Positions 17,756 to 27,604 of a stretch of 34,494 bases of DNA are shown piece by piece. Position 1 is the stretch's first letter, and each line of letters begins with the position of its first letter. The translations under genes and the position numbers were made by a program. The DNA comes from Prorocentrum cordatum (taxonomy: Eukaryota > Sar > Dinophyceae > Prorocentrales > Prorocentraceae), in assembly GCA_963575745.1 (NCBI GenBank), contig CAUYUJ010009392.1:1-34494 (forward strand), given 5' to 3'. The notes below the pieces were generated by a model, which was not told where the DNA came from, did no database searches, and saw only the letters and a program-made list of their open reading frames with translations.

Positions 17756-19206
17756 AACATGATGGACCCACGAACCCGGAAAGGGATATAGACATGCGCA
17801 GCATGGTCACGTTTTCACGATACCCAACTGGGCGACATCTCACAAAACATCCCACGAGACACCCCGCGAAACATCCCACGAGACACCTCGCGAAACATTC
17901 CACGAGACACCTCGCGAAACGTTCCACGAGACACCCCGCGAAACATTCCACGAGACACCCCACGAAACATTCCACGAGACACCCCACGAAACATTCCACG
18001 AGACACCCCACGAAACATTCCACGGGGGTGCGACTGGGTGTGGTCGTGCTGGGGTGTGGTCGTGCTGGGGTGTGGTCGTGCTGGGGGGGTGGTCGTGCTG
18101 GGGGGTGGTCGTGCTGGGGCGTGGTCGTGCTGGGGCGGGGTCGTGCTGGGGTGGTCGTGCTGGGGTGTGGTCGTGCTGTGGGGTGTGGTGTGGTCGTGCT
18201 GGGGGTGGTCGTGCTGGGGGTGGTCGTGCTGGGGCTGTGTCTGGGGCGTGCTGGGGCTGGTCGTGCTGGGGCGTGAGTGTGCTGGGGAGTGGTCGTGCTG
18301 TGGTGAGTCGTGCTGGTGTGGTCGTGCTGGGGTGTGGTCTTGCTGGGGTGGGGCCGTGCTGGGGTGGGGTCGTGCTGGGTGGGTCCTGCTGGGTGTGGTC
18401 GTGCTGGGGTGTGGTCGTGCTGGGGTGGGGTCGTGCTTGGGTGGGGTCGTGCTGGGGTGGTCGGTCTGGGGTGTGATCGTGCTGGGGTGTGGTCGTGCTG
18501 GGTGGTCGTGCTGGGAGGTGGTCGTGCTGGGGAGTGGTCGTGCTGGGGCGTGGTCGTGCTGGGGCGTGATCGTGCTGGGGTGTGGTCGTGCTGTGGTGAG
18601 GTCGTGCTGGGGTGTGGTCGTGCTGGGGTGTGGTCTTGCTGGAGTGGGGCCGTGCTGGGGTGGGGTCGTGCTGGGGTGGGGTCCTGCTGGGGTGTGGTCG
18701 TGCTGGGGTGTGGTCGTGCTGGGGTGGGGTCGTGCTGGGGTGGGGTCGTGCTGGGGTGTGGTCGTTCTGGGGTGTGATCGTGCTGGGGTGTGGTCGTGCT
18801 AGGGTGGGGTCGTGCTGGGGTGGGGTCGTGCTGGGGTGTGGTCGTGCTGGGGTGTGGTCGTGCTGGGGTGTGGTCGTGCTGGGGGGTGGTCGTGCTGGGG
18901 GGTGGTCGTGCTGGGGGGGTGGTCGTGCTGGGAGGTGGTCCTCAGAATTCAGGTCCCCAGGAGAGGACAATCTATAACACAAAACAAGCGTTTCGCTCGA
19001 GACATCCTCACCATTTTCTGAAAAACAAGCGTTTCGCTCGAGACATCCTCAAATTTTAATTCGCCGGCAATTCGCCGGCCTCCTTCGACCTCGTTATTTA
19101 TCAGGGAAAAAATTCGCCGGCAATTCGCCGGCCTCCTTCAAGCAGGCACCGGGGGACAGGTTTACCTACTAAAAGAGAACCCTGGGCTCGAGCCCTTTCC
19201 GGGAAA
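17756..19206 (+). mobile_element. Type I element, copy 4
   Basis: The left end is intact. The right end is CCCTTTCCGGG followed by only AAA. The leader is a third variant (GCGCAGCATGGTCACG), and all 24-bp units have the CACGAGACACCCC form. The 16-bp array is long (18030-18945). Before the right end lies a CAGAATTCAGGTCCCCAGGA module, otherwise typical of type II copies. The words GGAGGA occur just outside both ends, a weak target-duplication candidate. Confidence 0.84.
17840..18945 (+). repeat. 24-bp and 16-bp arrays of copy 4
   Basis: The 24-bp array covers 17840-18020. The 16-bp array then has many shortened units between 18150 and 18310. Confidence 0.92.
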
Positions 19207-19699
19207 TAGGAGGACAAGGATCAGATGATGGCGGGGGGAGAAGGAAGGGGCCGTGACGATGGTGGGGCGGGAAAGGCGAGGAAGGCTGGAGAACAGGAGG
19301 CCAGAGTAGGAGGCGTGAGTGGGGAGGAGGCTGAGGTTCAGATGGGGTCAGTCTGACTACAGGCCTGTACGACCCGATCACCGCCGAGCCCGAACAGGAT
19401 CCAGTCTGCTGCAGGGAGGGCGGCGAGAGCGACCTTTCTCGGCCAGCTTCGGGTATAAAGCCAAGGACGACTCCCACGGCGAACACTCAAGGAATAGCTT
19501 CCAACCTGACGAGACGGGGTCTCCACAGCACTCGTTCGACCTCGACGATGAGCAGGTCGGCCACAGGAGGAAGAGGAGGAGGAGGAGGAGGAGGAGGAGG
19601 AGGAAGAGGAGGAGGAAAGGGGGACGCAGTCAGCCGCTTGGGCACACTAGGCTCCTCGGCAATGCTGTGGTAGAGGGATCTGAGCCCCTCGGGGGACAA
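19207..19699. other. Spacer with GGA run, no confident gene
   Basis: Purine-biased sequence with (GGA)n at 19566-19620. A minus-strand frame reads PEGLRSLYHSIAEEPSVPK before entering the GGA run as poly-Pro, which could be an exon end, but no family is recognised. Confidence 0.45.
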
Positions 19700-19975
19700 G
19701 GGTTGGGGCCCACCTCAAACTTCTTTCGGTAGTCTAGAATCCGATACACGCGGAGGCATACTGCTGCGTCGCGGATGGTAAGAGATGGGGGGATGCGAAG
19801 CGAGGCCGAGGGACTCGAGGGGGTACTGCGGAAATCAATGCCACGCCGCTCGAGACAGGCGAATGAAAGCGTGGGCCTTGCACATGCTGAAACGAAGGTC
19901 GTTGCATTCGTCTCGGCAGCCTAGTAGGTAGTCGTCGAAGTTGCGTCGTCGAGTGCTACTCCCACAGCGGCCGCT
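19700..19975 (-). CDS. Possible exons of an unknown minus-strand gene
   Basis: Two minus-strand stretches look protein-like. The first, 19975-19835, reads RRRNFDDYLLGCRDECNDLR and FSMCKAHAFIRLSRAAWH and then stops. The second, about 19825-19700, reads RDAAVCLRVYRILDYRKKFE. Between them is TTTCCGCAG, a plausible 3' splice site, and after the second is GAG|GTGGGC, a plausible 5' splice site. The two are in different frames, as expected for separate exons or for decay. I do not recognise the family. Strand and style agree with the monooxygenase gene. Confidence 0.35.
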
Positions 19976-20004
19976 TCAAGTTTTAGACAAAGGACGGGGG
20001 CGAG

Positions 20005-20130
20005 CATGAAGAGATGAGAGGAGAGAGAGAGAGTGAGAGAGAGCGAGGGAGGAAAGGAGTGGGCAAAGGGGGAGGGCGATAAGGAGAGGGAGGGGGAAGA
20101 TGAGGGAGGGAGAGGGGAGGGGGGGGGCAG
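20005..20130. repeat. Purine-only GAGAG/GGGAGG tract
   Basis: About 120 bases almost without pyrimidines on the plus strand, including an alternating GA run. Confidence 0.85.
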
Positions 20131-20147
20131 AACAAGCTAGGCTCGAA

Positions 20148-20270
20148 TGCGCCATATCTTACATCCTGCCCATCCCACCCATCTCTTCCCGTTGCGCTGA
20201 ACGTGTCTGCATCCGCCGGCACCTTGATCCGCAAAGTGACCCCGTCGTGTGCTGCGCAACTCGGACGGGG
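20148..20270 (-). CDS. Possible exon of an unknown protein
   Basis: The minus strand reads CAAHDGVTLRIKVPADADTF then SATGR with balanced composition, unlike the flanking simple sequence. No domain is recognised, and the borders are unknown. It may belong to the same minus-strand gene as 19700-19975. Confidence 0.25.
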
Positions 20271-20744
20271 GGCTCTGCACATGGACGACGAGGGGGAGGT
20301 GGCGGAGGAGCAGGGGGAGGAGCAAGATGATGAGGAAGGAGGCGGAAGCAGAGCACCGGCAGCAGCAGTAGCAGGGGCGAGCAACTGAGCGAGCGTCCAG
20401 GTGGGTCACTCGGACGGCGCCAAAAGGAAGACGGCCGCAGCGGCGGCCGCAGGGCCGGATCAAACACCGAGCCCTGATCAAGGGGAATGGATGCACCGCC
20501 CTGGGCGCTTGAGAGGCTGCAAAGCCAGGGCGGTGGCAACTCAGTCCGAATCCCCACCCGACCCAGGGGAGGACCAATGGAAACCTGATGAGGAGCAGGA
20601 GGACGAGGGGAAAGCGGAGGGCAAACGAGGGGTACGGCAACGACGAGGAACGAGTCGGATCCAGACGTGTAGCGCGCGCTGTGACGCGCTCAATGCCACG
20701 GGGGCGTGCGCTGGGACGCTGGGCCTTGGTCTGCGTGCATGTTA
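20271..20744. other. Spacer, no recognised gene
   Basis: GC-rich sequence with GCAGCAG and GCGGCGGCC microsatellite-like patches. Overlapping short frames in all directions, none convincing. Confidence 0.4.
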
Positions 20745-20965
20745 AATCCTGCCTCTCAGTGCTGATGCCACGCATTGCGCTCTCTCTTAGTGCATGATCC
20801 TGCCTCGCAACGGTGATGCGGCCCCTTGTGCCCGCACCAGTCAACTGTCCTCACCTGGGTTCGCCTGCGTCCTTAACCATGCCTCACAGGGACGATGCGC
20901 CCCCCCCCCCATCCGTTTTGCATGCAATATCCTGTCTCACAGTGGTGATGCGGCCCCTTGTCGAA
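20745..20965. repeat. Four diverged tandem units with CCTGYCTCNCAGTGGTGATG
   Basis: Related segments start near 20745, 20797, 20876 and 20930. Each has an ATCCTGCCTC-like word, then a GTGATGCGGCCCC-like word. Spacing varies (about 52-79 bp), so the array is old. Confidence 0.7.
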
Positions 20966-21477
20966 TATGTTATCCCCCTGGTTATGCCCTCCAGAAAGTG
21001 GCCTTGGGGGTGTTCCGATGTGCATGTGCCCCTGCCTATCTTGTCCTAGCATTATCCTTTTTTCTGTGTCTTGCTCGCTTGCCGTGGGACCCTTACGCGT
21101 TTACGAAGAACACGCCCTGCGCACGCTGCTTGGTTGAGGGGGATTGTTAGGGATAGCTAGTGTCGCATGTCGCGATGATTGCTCAACTACCTTGATGTCT
21201 CATGTTTGCCTTGCGACCCTTTCACTTTGTCTCGTTCCCTTGCCGTCGTCCGCTCTTCCGCTGGCCGCGCGCGCGGGGCCATCACCAGAGGCCCCCTGGA
21301 TGGGGTCGGAGGATCGCTCCGTATCGCCAATGCGCCTGCGATGCACGAGCGACGTCTGTGCGGGGAAACACTGGCTCCACATCGAGCCGCATCGGCGATG
21401 CATCGGCGATGCGGCGCGATCCTCCGACCTTATCTACTCCGACTGGACGGTTTCCCCCAGGGCCGTAGGCGACCCGA
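20966..21477. other. Spacer, no recognised gene
   Basis: Includes CGATGCATCGGCGATGC near 21395, a small direct repeat. No coding signal stands out. Confidence 0.4.
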
Positions 21478-21830
21478 GGAGGAGGAGGAGGGCGAGGAGG
21501 GGGAGGAGGAGGAGGAGGAGGAGGAGGAGGAGGAGGAGGAGGAGGAGGAGGAGGAGGAGGAGGAGGAGGAGGGAGGAAAGGAGGAGGAGAGAGGGAGGAG
21601 GAGGAAAGGAGGAGGAGGAGGAGGAGGAGGGGGCGGGAGGAGGAGGAGGAGGGGGAGGAGGCGGCGTCGCCGAGGGAAAGTCTCTCCTTACGTGTTTTTT
21701 TTGAGGAGGCGGAGCGTCGCCGAGGGAAAGTCTCTCCTTACGTGTAGGAGGAGGGGGAGGAGGAGGAGGAGGAGGAGGAGGAGGAGGAGGAGGAGGAGGA
21801 GGAGGAGGAGGAGGGAGGAGGACGGGTCGC
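21478..21830. repeat. GGA microsatellite split by a 32-bp direct repeat
   Basis: (GGA)n at about 21478-21660 and 21746-21825. Between them GCGTCGCCGAGGGAAAGTCT plus 12 further bases occurs identically at 21664-21695 and 21714-21745. Confidence 0.93.
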
Positions 21831-22453
21831 CTAAGCCCTCCAGAGAAACCTCCCAACTCCGACCCCATGTAGAAGGCCTAGAATCACCCGGCTGCCTCGC
21901 TCGGGCTGGGGGGTGGGAGCGACTCTTCTCAAACGCGGGCGCCCCCCCCCGCCTGGGCTCGCGCGGGGGCGGGCAGCTCGGCGTGGGCTGGGAGCTCGGG
22001 CTCGTCGAAGAGAAGCAGGCAGAGGCAAGAAGTGGGCAGGCGGATATAAACTAAATTGGCCTCGGGCCCTCCCAGAGAATAGCCAACGCACAGCCAGAAC
22101 ACAACAGCTCTTGAAATAGGAGGGCGCCTGCTTTCAACGACCGGCGCGTATCACAGGCTTCCTTACCAGAGGGCGGAGAAAGACCCGACCTGGGACGGGG
22201 GCGCACCCTGCGCTCCGTCTCGCCCACGTGTCTCCGGGGGCGCAGCGGGGCGCAGCGGGGGCCCGCGGGCCAGGCGCGCGCGGCGAGCGTCGGCCGTGTG
22301 GCCGTCGATGAGCGGAGGCCCCCAAAAACGTAAACGGGAGCACAACGCCCATCCTGAAGTGCGGCCACCGTTGCAGAGAGAGTGCTGTGCTGTTCGGACC
22401 GTTCTCAAGAACGCGTAGGAAATACGGCTGCTCTAAATCCTGCGCTCGTGAAC
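21831..22453. other. Spacer, with a possible minus-strand exon at 22310-22450
   Basis: The minus strand at about 22450-22310 reads EQPYFLRVLENGPNSTALSL then QRWPHFRMGVVLPFTF, balanced in composition. It continues through the left end of the next element in one frame. I cannot name it. The remainder is GC-rich with C-runs and no clear gene. Confidence 0.3.
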
Positions 22454-23753
22454 AACATGATGGACCCACGAACCCGGAAAGGGATATAGACATGTGGAGC
22501 ATGGACACGTTTTCATGATACCCAACTGGGCAACACCTCACGAAACATCCCACGAGACACCTCACGAAACAGCCCACGAGACACCTCACGAAACATTCCA
22601 CGAGACACCTCACGAAACATTTCACGAGACACCCCGCGAAACATTCCACGAGACACCCCACGAAACATTCCACGACGACAGGCAACCACTCAACCAAGGC
22701 GGTGTGGTCGTGCTGGGGAGTGGTCGTGCTGGGGTGTGGTCGTGCTGGGGGGTGGTCGTGCTGGGGGGTGGTCGTGCTGGGGGGTGGTCGTGCTGGGGGG
22801 TGGTCGTGCTGGGGCGTGGTCGTGCTGGGGCGTGGTCGTGCTGGGGCGTGGTCGTGCTGGGGTGGTCGTGGTGGTCGTGCTGGGGTTGGGGTCGTGCTGG
22901 GTGGTCGATGCTGTGGTAAGGTCGTGCTGGGGTGTGGTCGTGCTGGGGTGTGGTCTTGCTGGGGTGGGGTCGTGCTGGGGTGTGGTCATGCTGGGGTGGG
23001 GTCGTGCTGGGGTGTGGGTCTGGGGTGGGGTCGTGCTGGGGTGGGGTCGTGCTGGGGTGTGGTCGTGGTCGTGCTGGGGGTGGTCGTGCTGGGGCGTGGT
23101 CGTGCTGGGGTGGGGTCGTGCTGGGGTGGGGTCGTGCTGGGGTGGGTTCGTGCTGGGGTGCTCCGCACCCTGTGATTTATCGATCGGGTCGTGCTGGGGT
23201 GTGGTCGTGCTGGGGTGGGTCGTGCTGGGGTGTGGTCGTGCTGGGGTATGGTCGTGCTGGGGTGGGGTCGTGCTGGGGTGGGGTCGTGCTGGGGTCTGGT
23301 CGTGCTGGGGTGTGGTCGTGCTGGGGTATGGTCGTGCTAGGGTGGGGTCGTGCATTTCGCTCGAGACATCCTGCCAAAATTCCAGGAAATCGTACAAAAA
23401 CAAAGAATTAGTCGAGACATCATCGAAATTCCTTCGCGCGGGGCGCTTTTCCGCGTCGCGGTCGGCTCTGCAAAACAAGCGTTTCGCTCGAGACATCCTC
23501 GGCAAACTCTGCGGAGCAAGCGTTTCGCTCGAGACATCCTCAACACACGAAAAAGTGGCCCGCACCCTGTGATTTATCGATCGGGATTTCAAAAACAAGC
23601 GTTTCGCTCGAGACATCCTCAAATTTTAATTCGCCGGCCTCCTTCGACCTCGTTATTTATCAGGGAAAAAATTCGCCGGCCTCCTTCAAGTTGGCACCGG
23701 GGGACAGGTTTACCAACTAAAAGAGAACCCTGGGCTCATGCCCTTTCCGGGAA
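22454..23753 (+). mobile_element. Type I element, copy 5
   Basis: Very close to the copy at 9328: same CATGATACCCAACTGGG leader, same AACAGCCCACGAG unit and the same CTGCCAAAATTCCAGGAAAT module. The 16-bp array is shorter and more irregular. The right end CCCTTTCCGGGAA runs straight into AACATGATGG of the next copy, with the AA shared. Confidence 0.87.
22530..23355 (+). repeat. 24-bp and 16-bp arrays of copy 5
   Basis: 24-bp units to about 22685, 16-bp units to 23355, with a GCACCCTGTGATTTATCGAT interruption at about 23165. Confidence 0.92.
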
Positions 23754-24913
23754 CATGATGGACCCACGAACCCGGAAAGGGATATAGACATGTGGAGCAT
23801 GGGCACGTTTTCACGATACCCAACGGGGCAACACCTCACGAAACATCCCACGAGACACCTCACGAAACATCCCACGAGACACCTCACGAAACATTCCGCG
23901 AGACACCTCACGAAACATTCCACGAGACACCCCGCGAAACATTCCACGAGACACCCCACGAAACATTCCACGACGACAGGCAACCACTCAACCAAGGCGG
24001 TGTGGTCGTGCTGGGGAGTGGTCGTGCTGGGGTGTGGTCGTGCTGGGGGGTGGTCGTGCTGGGGCGTGGTCGTGCGGGGGGGGTGGTCGTGCTGGGGGGT
24101 GGTTGTGCTGGGGCGTGGTCGTGCTGGGGCGTGGTCGTGCTGGGGCGTGGTCGTGCTGGGGCGTGGTCGTGCTGGGGTGTGGTCGTGCTGTGGTGAGGTC
24201 GTGCTGGGGTGTGGTCGTGCTGGGGTGTGGTCTTGCTAGGGTGGGGTCGTGCTGGGGTGGGTCGTGCTGGGGTGTGGTCGTGCTGGGGTGTGGTCGTGCT
24301 GTGGGTGGGGTCGTGCTGGGGTGGGGTCGTGCTGGGGTGTGGTCGTGCTCGTGGGGTGGGGGTCGTGCTGGGGTGGGTCGGCTGGGGTTGGGGTCGTGCT
24401 GGGGTGTGGTCGTGCTGGGGCGTGGTCGTGCTGGGGCGTGGTCGTGCTGGGGTGTGGTCGTGCTGGGGTGTGGTCGTGCTGGGGTGTGGTCGTGCTGGGG
24501 TGGTCCGCACCCTGTGATTCATCGATCGGGTCGTGCTGGGGTGTGGTCGTGGTGGGGTGTGATCGTGGTGGGGTGTGGTCGTGTTGGGGTGTGGTCGTGC
24601 TGGGGTGTGGTCGTGCTGGGGTGTGGTCGTGCTGGGTGTGGTCGTGCTGGGCGTGGTCGTGCTGGGGTGTGGTCATGCTGAAGGTGTGGTCGTGCTGAGG
24701 TGTCCCGCACCCTGTGATTTATCGATCGGGATTTCAAAAAGGGGCGTTTCGCCTGAGACATCCTCAAATTTTAATCCGCCGGCCTCCTTCGACCTCGTTA
24801 TTTATCAGGGAAAAAATTCGCCGGCAATTCGCCGGCCGCCTTCAAGCAGGCACCGGGGGATTAGGTTTACCAACTAAAAGAGAACCCTGGGCCCAGGCCC
24901 TTTCCGGGAAAAA
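23752..24913 (+). mobile_element. Type I element, copy 6, fused to copy 5
   Basis: The left leader is of the CACGATACCCAACGGGG subfamily, and its 3' module (GTGGTCATGCTGAAGGTGTG) is shared with copy 1. The right end is complete (CCCTTTCCGGG and AAAAA) and is followed immediately by 16-bp repeats of copy 7. There is no host sequence between copies 5, 6 and 7. Confidence 0.86.
23830..24705 (+). repeat. 24-bp and 16-bp arrays of copy 6
   Basis: 24-bp units to about 23990, then 16-bp units to 24705, with one GCACCCTGTGATTCATCGAT interruption near 24507. Confidence 0.92.
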
Positions 24914-25355
24914 TCGTGCTGGGGTGTGGTCGTGCTGGGGTGTGGTCGTGCTGAGGTGTGTTCGTGCTGGGGTGTGGTCGTGCTGGGGCGTGGTCGTGCT
25001 GGGCGTGGTCGTGCTGACGTGTGGTCATGCTGTGGTGAGGTCGTGCTGGGGTGTGGTCGTGCTGGGGTGTGGTCTTGCTGGGGTGGGGCCGTGCTGGGGT
25101 GGGGTCGTGCTGGGGTGGGGTCCCTGCGGGGTGTGGTCGTGCTGGGGTGTGTCGTGCTGGGGTGGGTCGTGCTGGGGTGGGGTCGTGCTGGTGTGGTCGT
25201 TCTGGGGTGTGATCTGTGGCTGGGGTGTGTTCGTGGGTTGGGGTGGGGGGGGTCGTGGTGTGGTCGTGCTGGGGACGTGCTGGGGTGTGGTCGTGCTGGG
25301 GCGTGGTCGTGCTGGGGGGGTGGTCGTGCTGGGGGTGTGGTCGTGCGGGAGGTGT
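24914..25355 (+). repeat. 16-bp array of copy 7
   Basis: GGTCGTGCTGGGGTGT units, becoming irregular (12-18 bp) after 25120. Confidence 0.88.
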
Positions 25356-25634
25356 CCTCAGAATCAGGTCCCCAAAGAGGACAATCTATAACACAAAAAA
25401 AACAAGCGTTTCGCTCGAGACATCCTCACCATTTTCTGAAAAACTGAAAAACAAGCGTTTCGCTCGAGACATCCTCAAATTTTAATTCGCCGGCAATTCG
25501 CCGGCCTCCTTCGACCTCGTTATTTATCAGGGAAAAAATTCGCCGGCAATTCGCCGGCCTCCTTCAAGCAGGCACCGGGGGACAGGTTTACCTACTAAAA
25601 GAGAACCCTGGGCTCGAGCCCTTTCCGGGAAAAA
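24914..25634 (+). mobile_element. Type I element, copy 7, missing the left end
   Basis: It begins directly in TCGTGCTGGGGTGTGG after the right end of copy 6, without the leader or 24-bp array. The 16-bp array decays after 25120. The 3' module with CAGGTCCCC and GACAATCTATAACACA matches copy 4. The right end is complete. Confidence 0.82.
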
Positions 25635-26240
25635 GCGGGAGGGGGGGAGCGACTTCGCACAACACTGCATCAAGGGAGCAAGGAGAGTAGCAATAATCTT
25701 GTGTAGTGATTCTGCATGGGAAGGAAGAAGGCGAGGGGAAGGCGAGGAAACGGGGGAGTCGGGGGGCAGTGGAGCGGAGGGGGGTGGCACCACAGGACCC
25801 TTCTCCTTCACCTCCAACAAATCTATGTTCCCCCCCTTGTCGCTCTTTGCCGTCCTCCTCATCCTTCCCATGCTTCTTCTCTTCACCCTGCTCGTGCACT
25901 CCATCACCTTTCTCATCGGCGAGGAGTAACGCGAAAGCTTGGCACTGGTGGAGGGTGGCAGGGAAGCTCGATGAGGACGGGGGAGAGGACGGCACCACCG
26001 ACAAGAGCAACGGCTGCCTCGTCTTCGTCGTCCGAGTCCTCTTCGGCCGCCTCCTCGACGACGCGCGCTGCCCAAGCCTGCGAAGCCGGCCGCAAGAGAA
26101 GGACGGCGACTGCAGCTGACAGGCACAGTCCCAGAAGGAAGTCGACGGAGGGAGATCTGTTGCCTCTCCTCTCGTCCTGCCCTCTTCGTCAACCCCGTCC
26201 CCTCATCTGGCGGAGACGGACGGGGGGAAGAGGGGGGACA
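25635..26240 (-). other. Spacer with possible minus-strand coding of unknown function
   Basis: Minus-strand frames read AARVVEEAAEEDSDDEDEAA (about 26070-26010) and, in another frame, SPMRKVMECTSRVKRRSMG then SDKGGNIDLLEVKEKGPV (about 25925-25790). They are protein-like but frame-discontinuous and unrecognised. They could be exons of an acidic/basic low-complexity protein or compositional artefacts. Confidence 0.28.
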
Positions 26241-26608
26241 GGATAGAGAGAGAGAGAGAGACAACAGGGAGGAGGGAGGAGTGTAATGCGTGCACAGCAC
26301 GCGGTCATCTCGTAGCCAGGCTGCCAAGTACAAAACCCAGAGGGGGGAGCTGCCGAGAAAACCCGACACTACAGCACAACTTGTCCCCTGGACCGAGCCG
26401 CTCTGGCTGCCTCACGCTGCCAAGTTCGGTCCGTTTGCGCAGCCGTCCGCTGTTCGTGGAAGGCGCCACTCCTGAAGCAGAAACGCTGGTCCTCACCAGC
26501 ATGCTGCTCGGATCCCTGGAGCCAGGGGGACAGGGGATTGTGGAGTATGCGATCAGTTGAATAAGTTTGCCACTTTGCTTTGCTTTCTTCTTCTCTCTGA
26601 GTTCTGTT
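26241..26608. other. Spacer with a short GA run, no gene seen
   Basis: (AG)n at 26244-26262. The rest is unique GC-rich sequence with no recognisable coding. Confidence 0.45.
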
Positions 26609-26774
26609 CGTGTGTGTGTGTGTGTGTAAGTGTGTGTGTCTATGTGTGCGTGGTGGGTGGGTGAGTGGGTGGGTGGGTGGGTGGGTGGGTGGGTGGGTGG
26701 GTGGGTGGATGTGTGTGTGTGTGTGGGTGGATGTGTGTGTGTGTGCTGTGCGTGTGTGTTTGTGTGTGTGTGTT

Positions 26775-26827
<53 letters not shown>

Positions 26828-26882
26828 CCGTGTGTGTGGAGTCTGTGTGTGTGGGTGGGTGGAATGTGTGTGTATGTGTGGA
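26609..26882. repeat. Compound GT / GTGG microsatellite
   Basis: (GTGTGT)n flanks (GTGG)n at 26647-26707 and GT/GTTT runs to 26880. It is alternating purine-pyrimidine over long stretches, a classic Z-DNA-prone composition. The Val/Cys/Gly frames and Thr/His frames over it are artefacts. Confidence 0.95.
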
Positions 26883-26975
26883 TGTTTCCTCTTCCCGCCC
26901 CCCTCCCCGAACAACAACAAAGTCTAGATACCCGTCTCGTTTTTTTTGTTGTTGGGGGGGGGAGGGAAGAGGAAC
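26883..26975. repeat. Hairpin 1 of a cluster of three
   Basis: TTTCCTCTTCCCGCCCCCCT and AACAACAACAAA on the left (26883-26921) are inverted by TTTTTTGTTGTTGGGG and GGGAAGAGGAAC on the right (26940-26975). Confidence 0.8.
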
Positions 26976-27046
26976 AGTCCATCCCGCCCACACAGACACA
27001 CGCGCACACCAGCATCAGCTCTCCCTCCTCTCCGTACTCCTGAGTG

Positions 27047-27145
27047 GGTTTTCCTGTTCCCGCCCGCCCCCAGCAAAACAACTAATAAGCAGCATCTGGA
27101 CGCCCGCCATGTTCTTGTTGCTTTCCGTCGGGGGGAACAGCACAG
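27047..27145. repeat. Hairpin 2 of the cluster
   Basis: CCTGTTCCCGCC and CAGCAAAACAAC (about 27050-27080) are roughly inverted by GTTGCTTTCC and GGGGGGAACAG (about 27117-27141). It is imperfect but the same layout as its neighbours. Confidence 0.55.
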
Positions 27146-27242
27146 CTCCCACCCGCAGCACCTTCTCCCCCTCCTCCTCCCTACTCCCTCTACCACCTCC
27201 CCTTTTCTCTACCCTCCCCCTTCTCGTCATCCTCCGGTAAGG
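27146..27242. repeat. Pyrimidine-rich CTC tract
   Basis: CT-rich sequence with CTCCTCCTCCC and CTACCACCTCCCC words between hairpins 2 and 3. Confidence 0.7.
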
Positions 27243-27446
27243 GGACAAAACAATGGAACCCCTTCGTCTTCGGCCCCGCATTCGTCCCCCCCCCTCCCCC
27301 CAATTTCAAAGTTGGGTTCGGCCTCTCGGAGGCCCTGGGGGTTCCACTTTTTTTGTCCTCTCACGCCTGTGCTGCCAAATGCTCGAGGCCAACTTTGAAA
27401 TTGGGGGGAGCGGGGGCGTGGTGTCAAGGGTTCCACTTTTTTGTCC
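27243..27446. repeat. Hairpin 3 of the cluster, 200 bp
   Basis: CCCCCCAATTTCAAAGTTGG (27296-27315) has its exact inverse at 27389-27408. The outer segments GGACAAAACAATGGAACCC (27243) and GGGTTCCACTTTTTTGTCC (ending 27446) are also inverted. A third GGGGTTCCACTTTTTTTGTC lies in the loop at about 27339. Confidence 0.9.
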
Positions 27447-27604
27447 ATCTACGGTCCCTCCTCATCCGTCCTTTCCTCGCTCTGCCATACCGTCTCTCTT
27501 TTTTCCCTACTCCAGGGTGCTCACGCTGTTGCGCAGGGATCCCTTGCTTCCCAAAGTTTTTCCTGAACGTGCAAAAAGACATCCCGCTAAGGATGCCTGG
27601 ATGA
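27447..27604. other. Spacer before element copy 8
   Basis: Single-copy-looking sequence. No feature. Confidence 0.4.

Noticed and set aside
17756-19206. GGAGGA as a target-site duplication
   Set aside because: Only six bases in a purine-rich neighbourhood, and other copies show no comparable flanking repeat.
26610-27043. Cys/Val/Gly-rich frames and Thr/His-rich frames
   Set aside because: They are translations of the GT and GTGG microsatellite.
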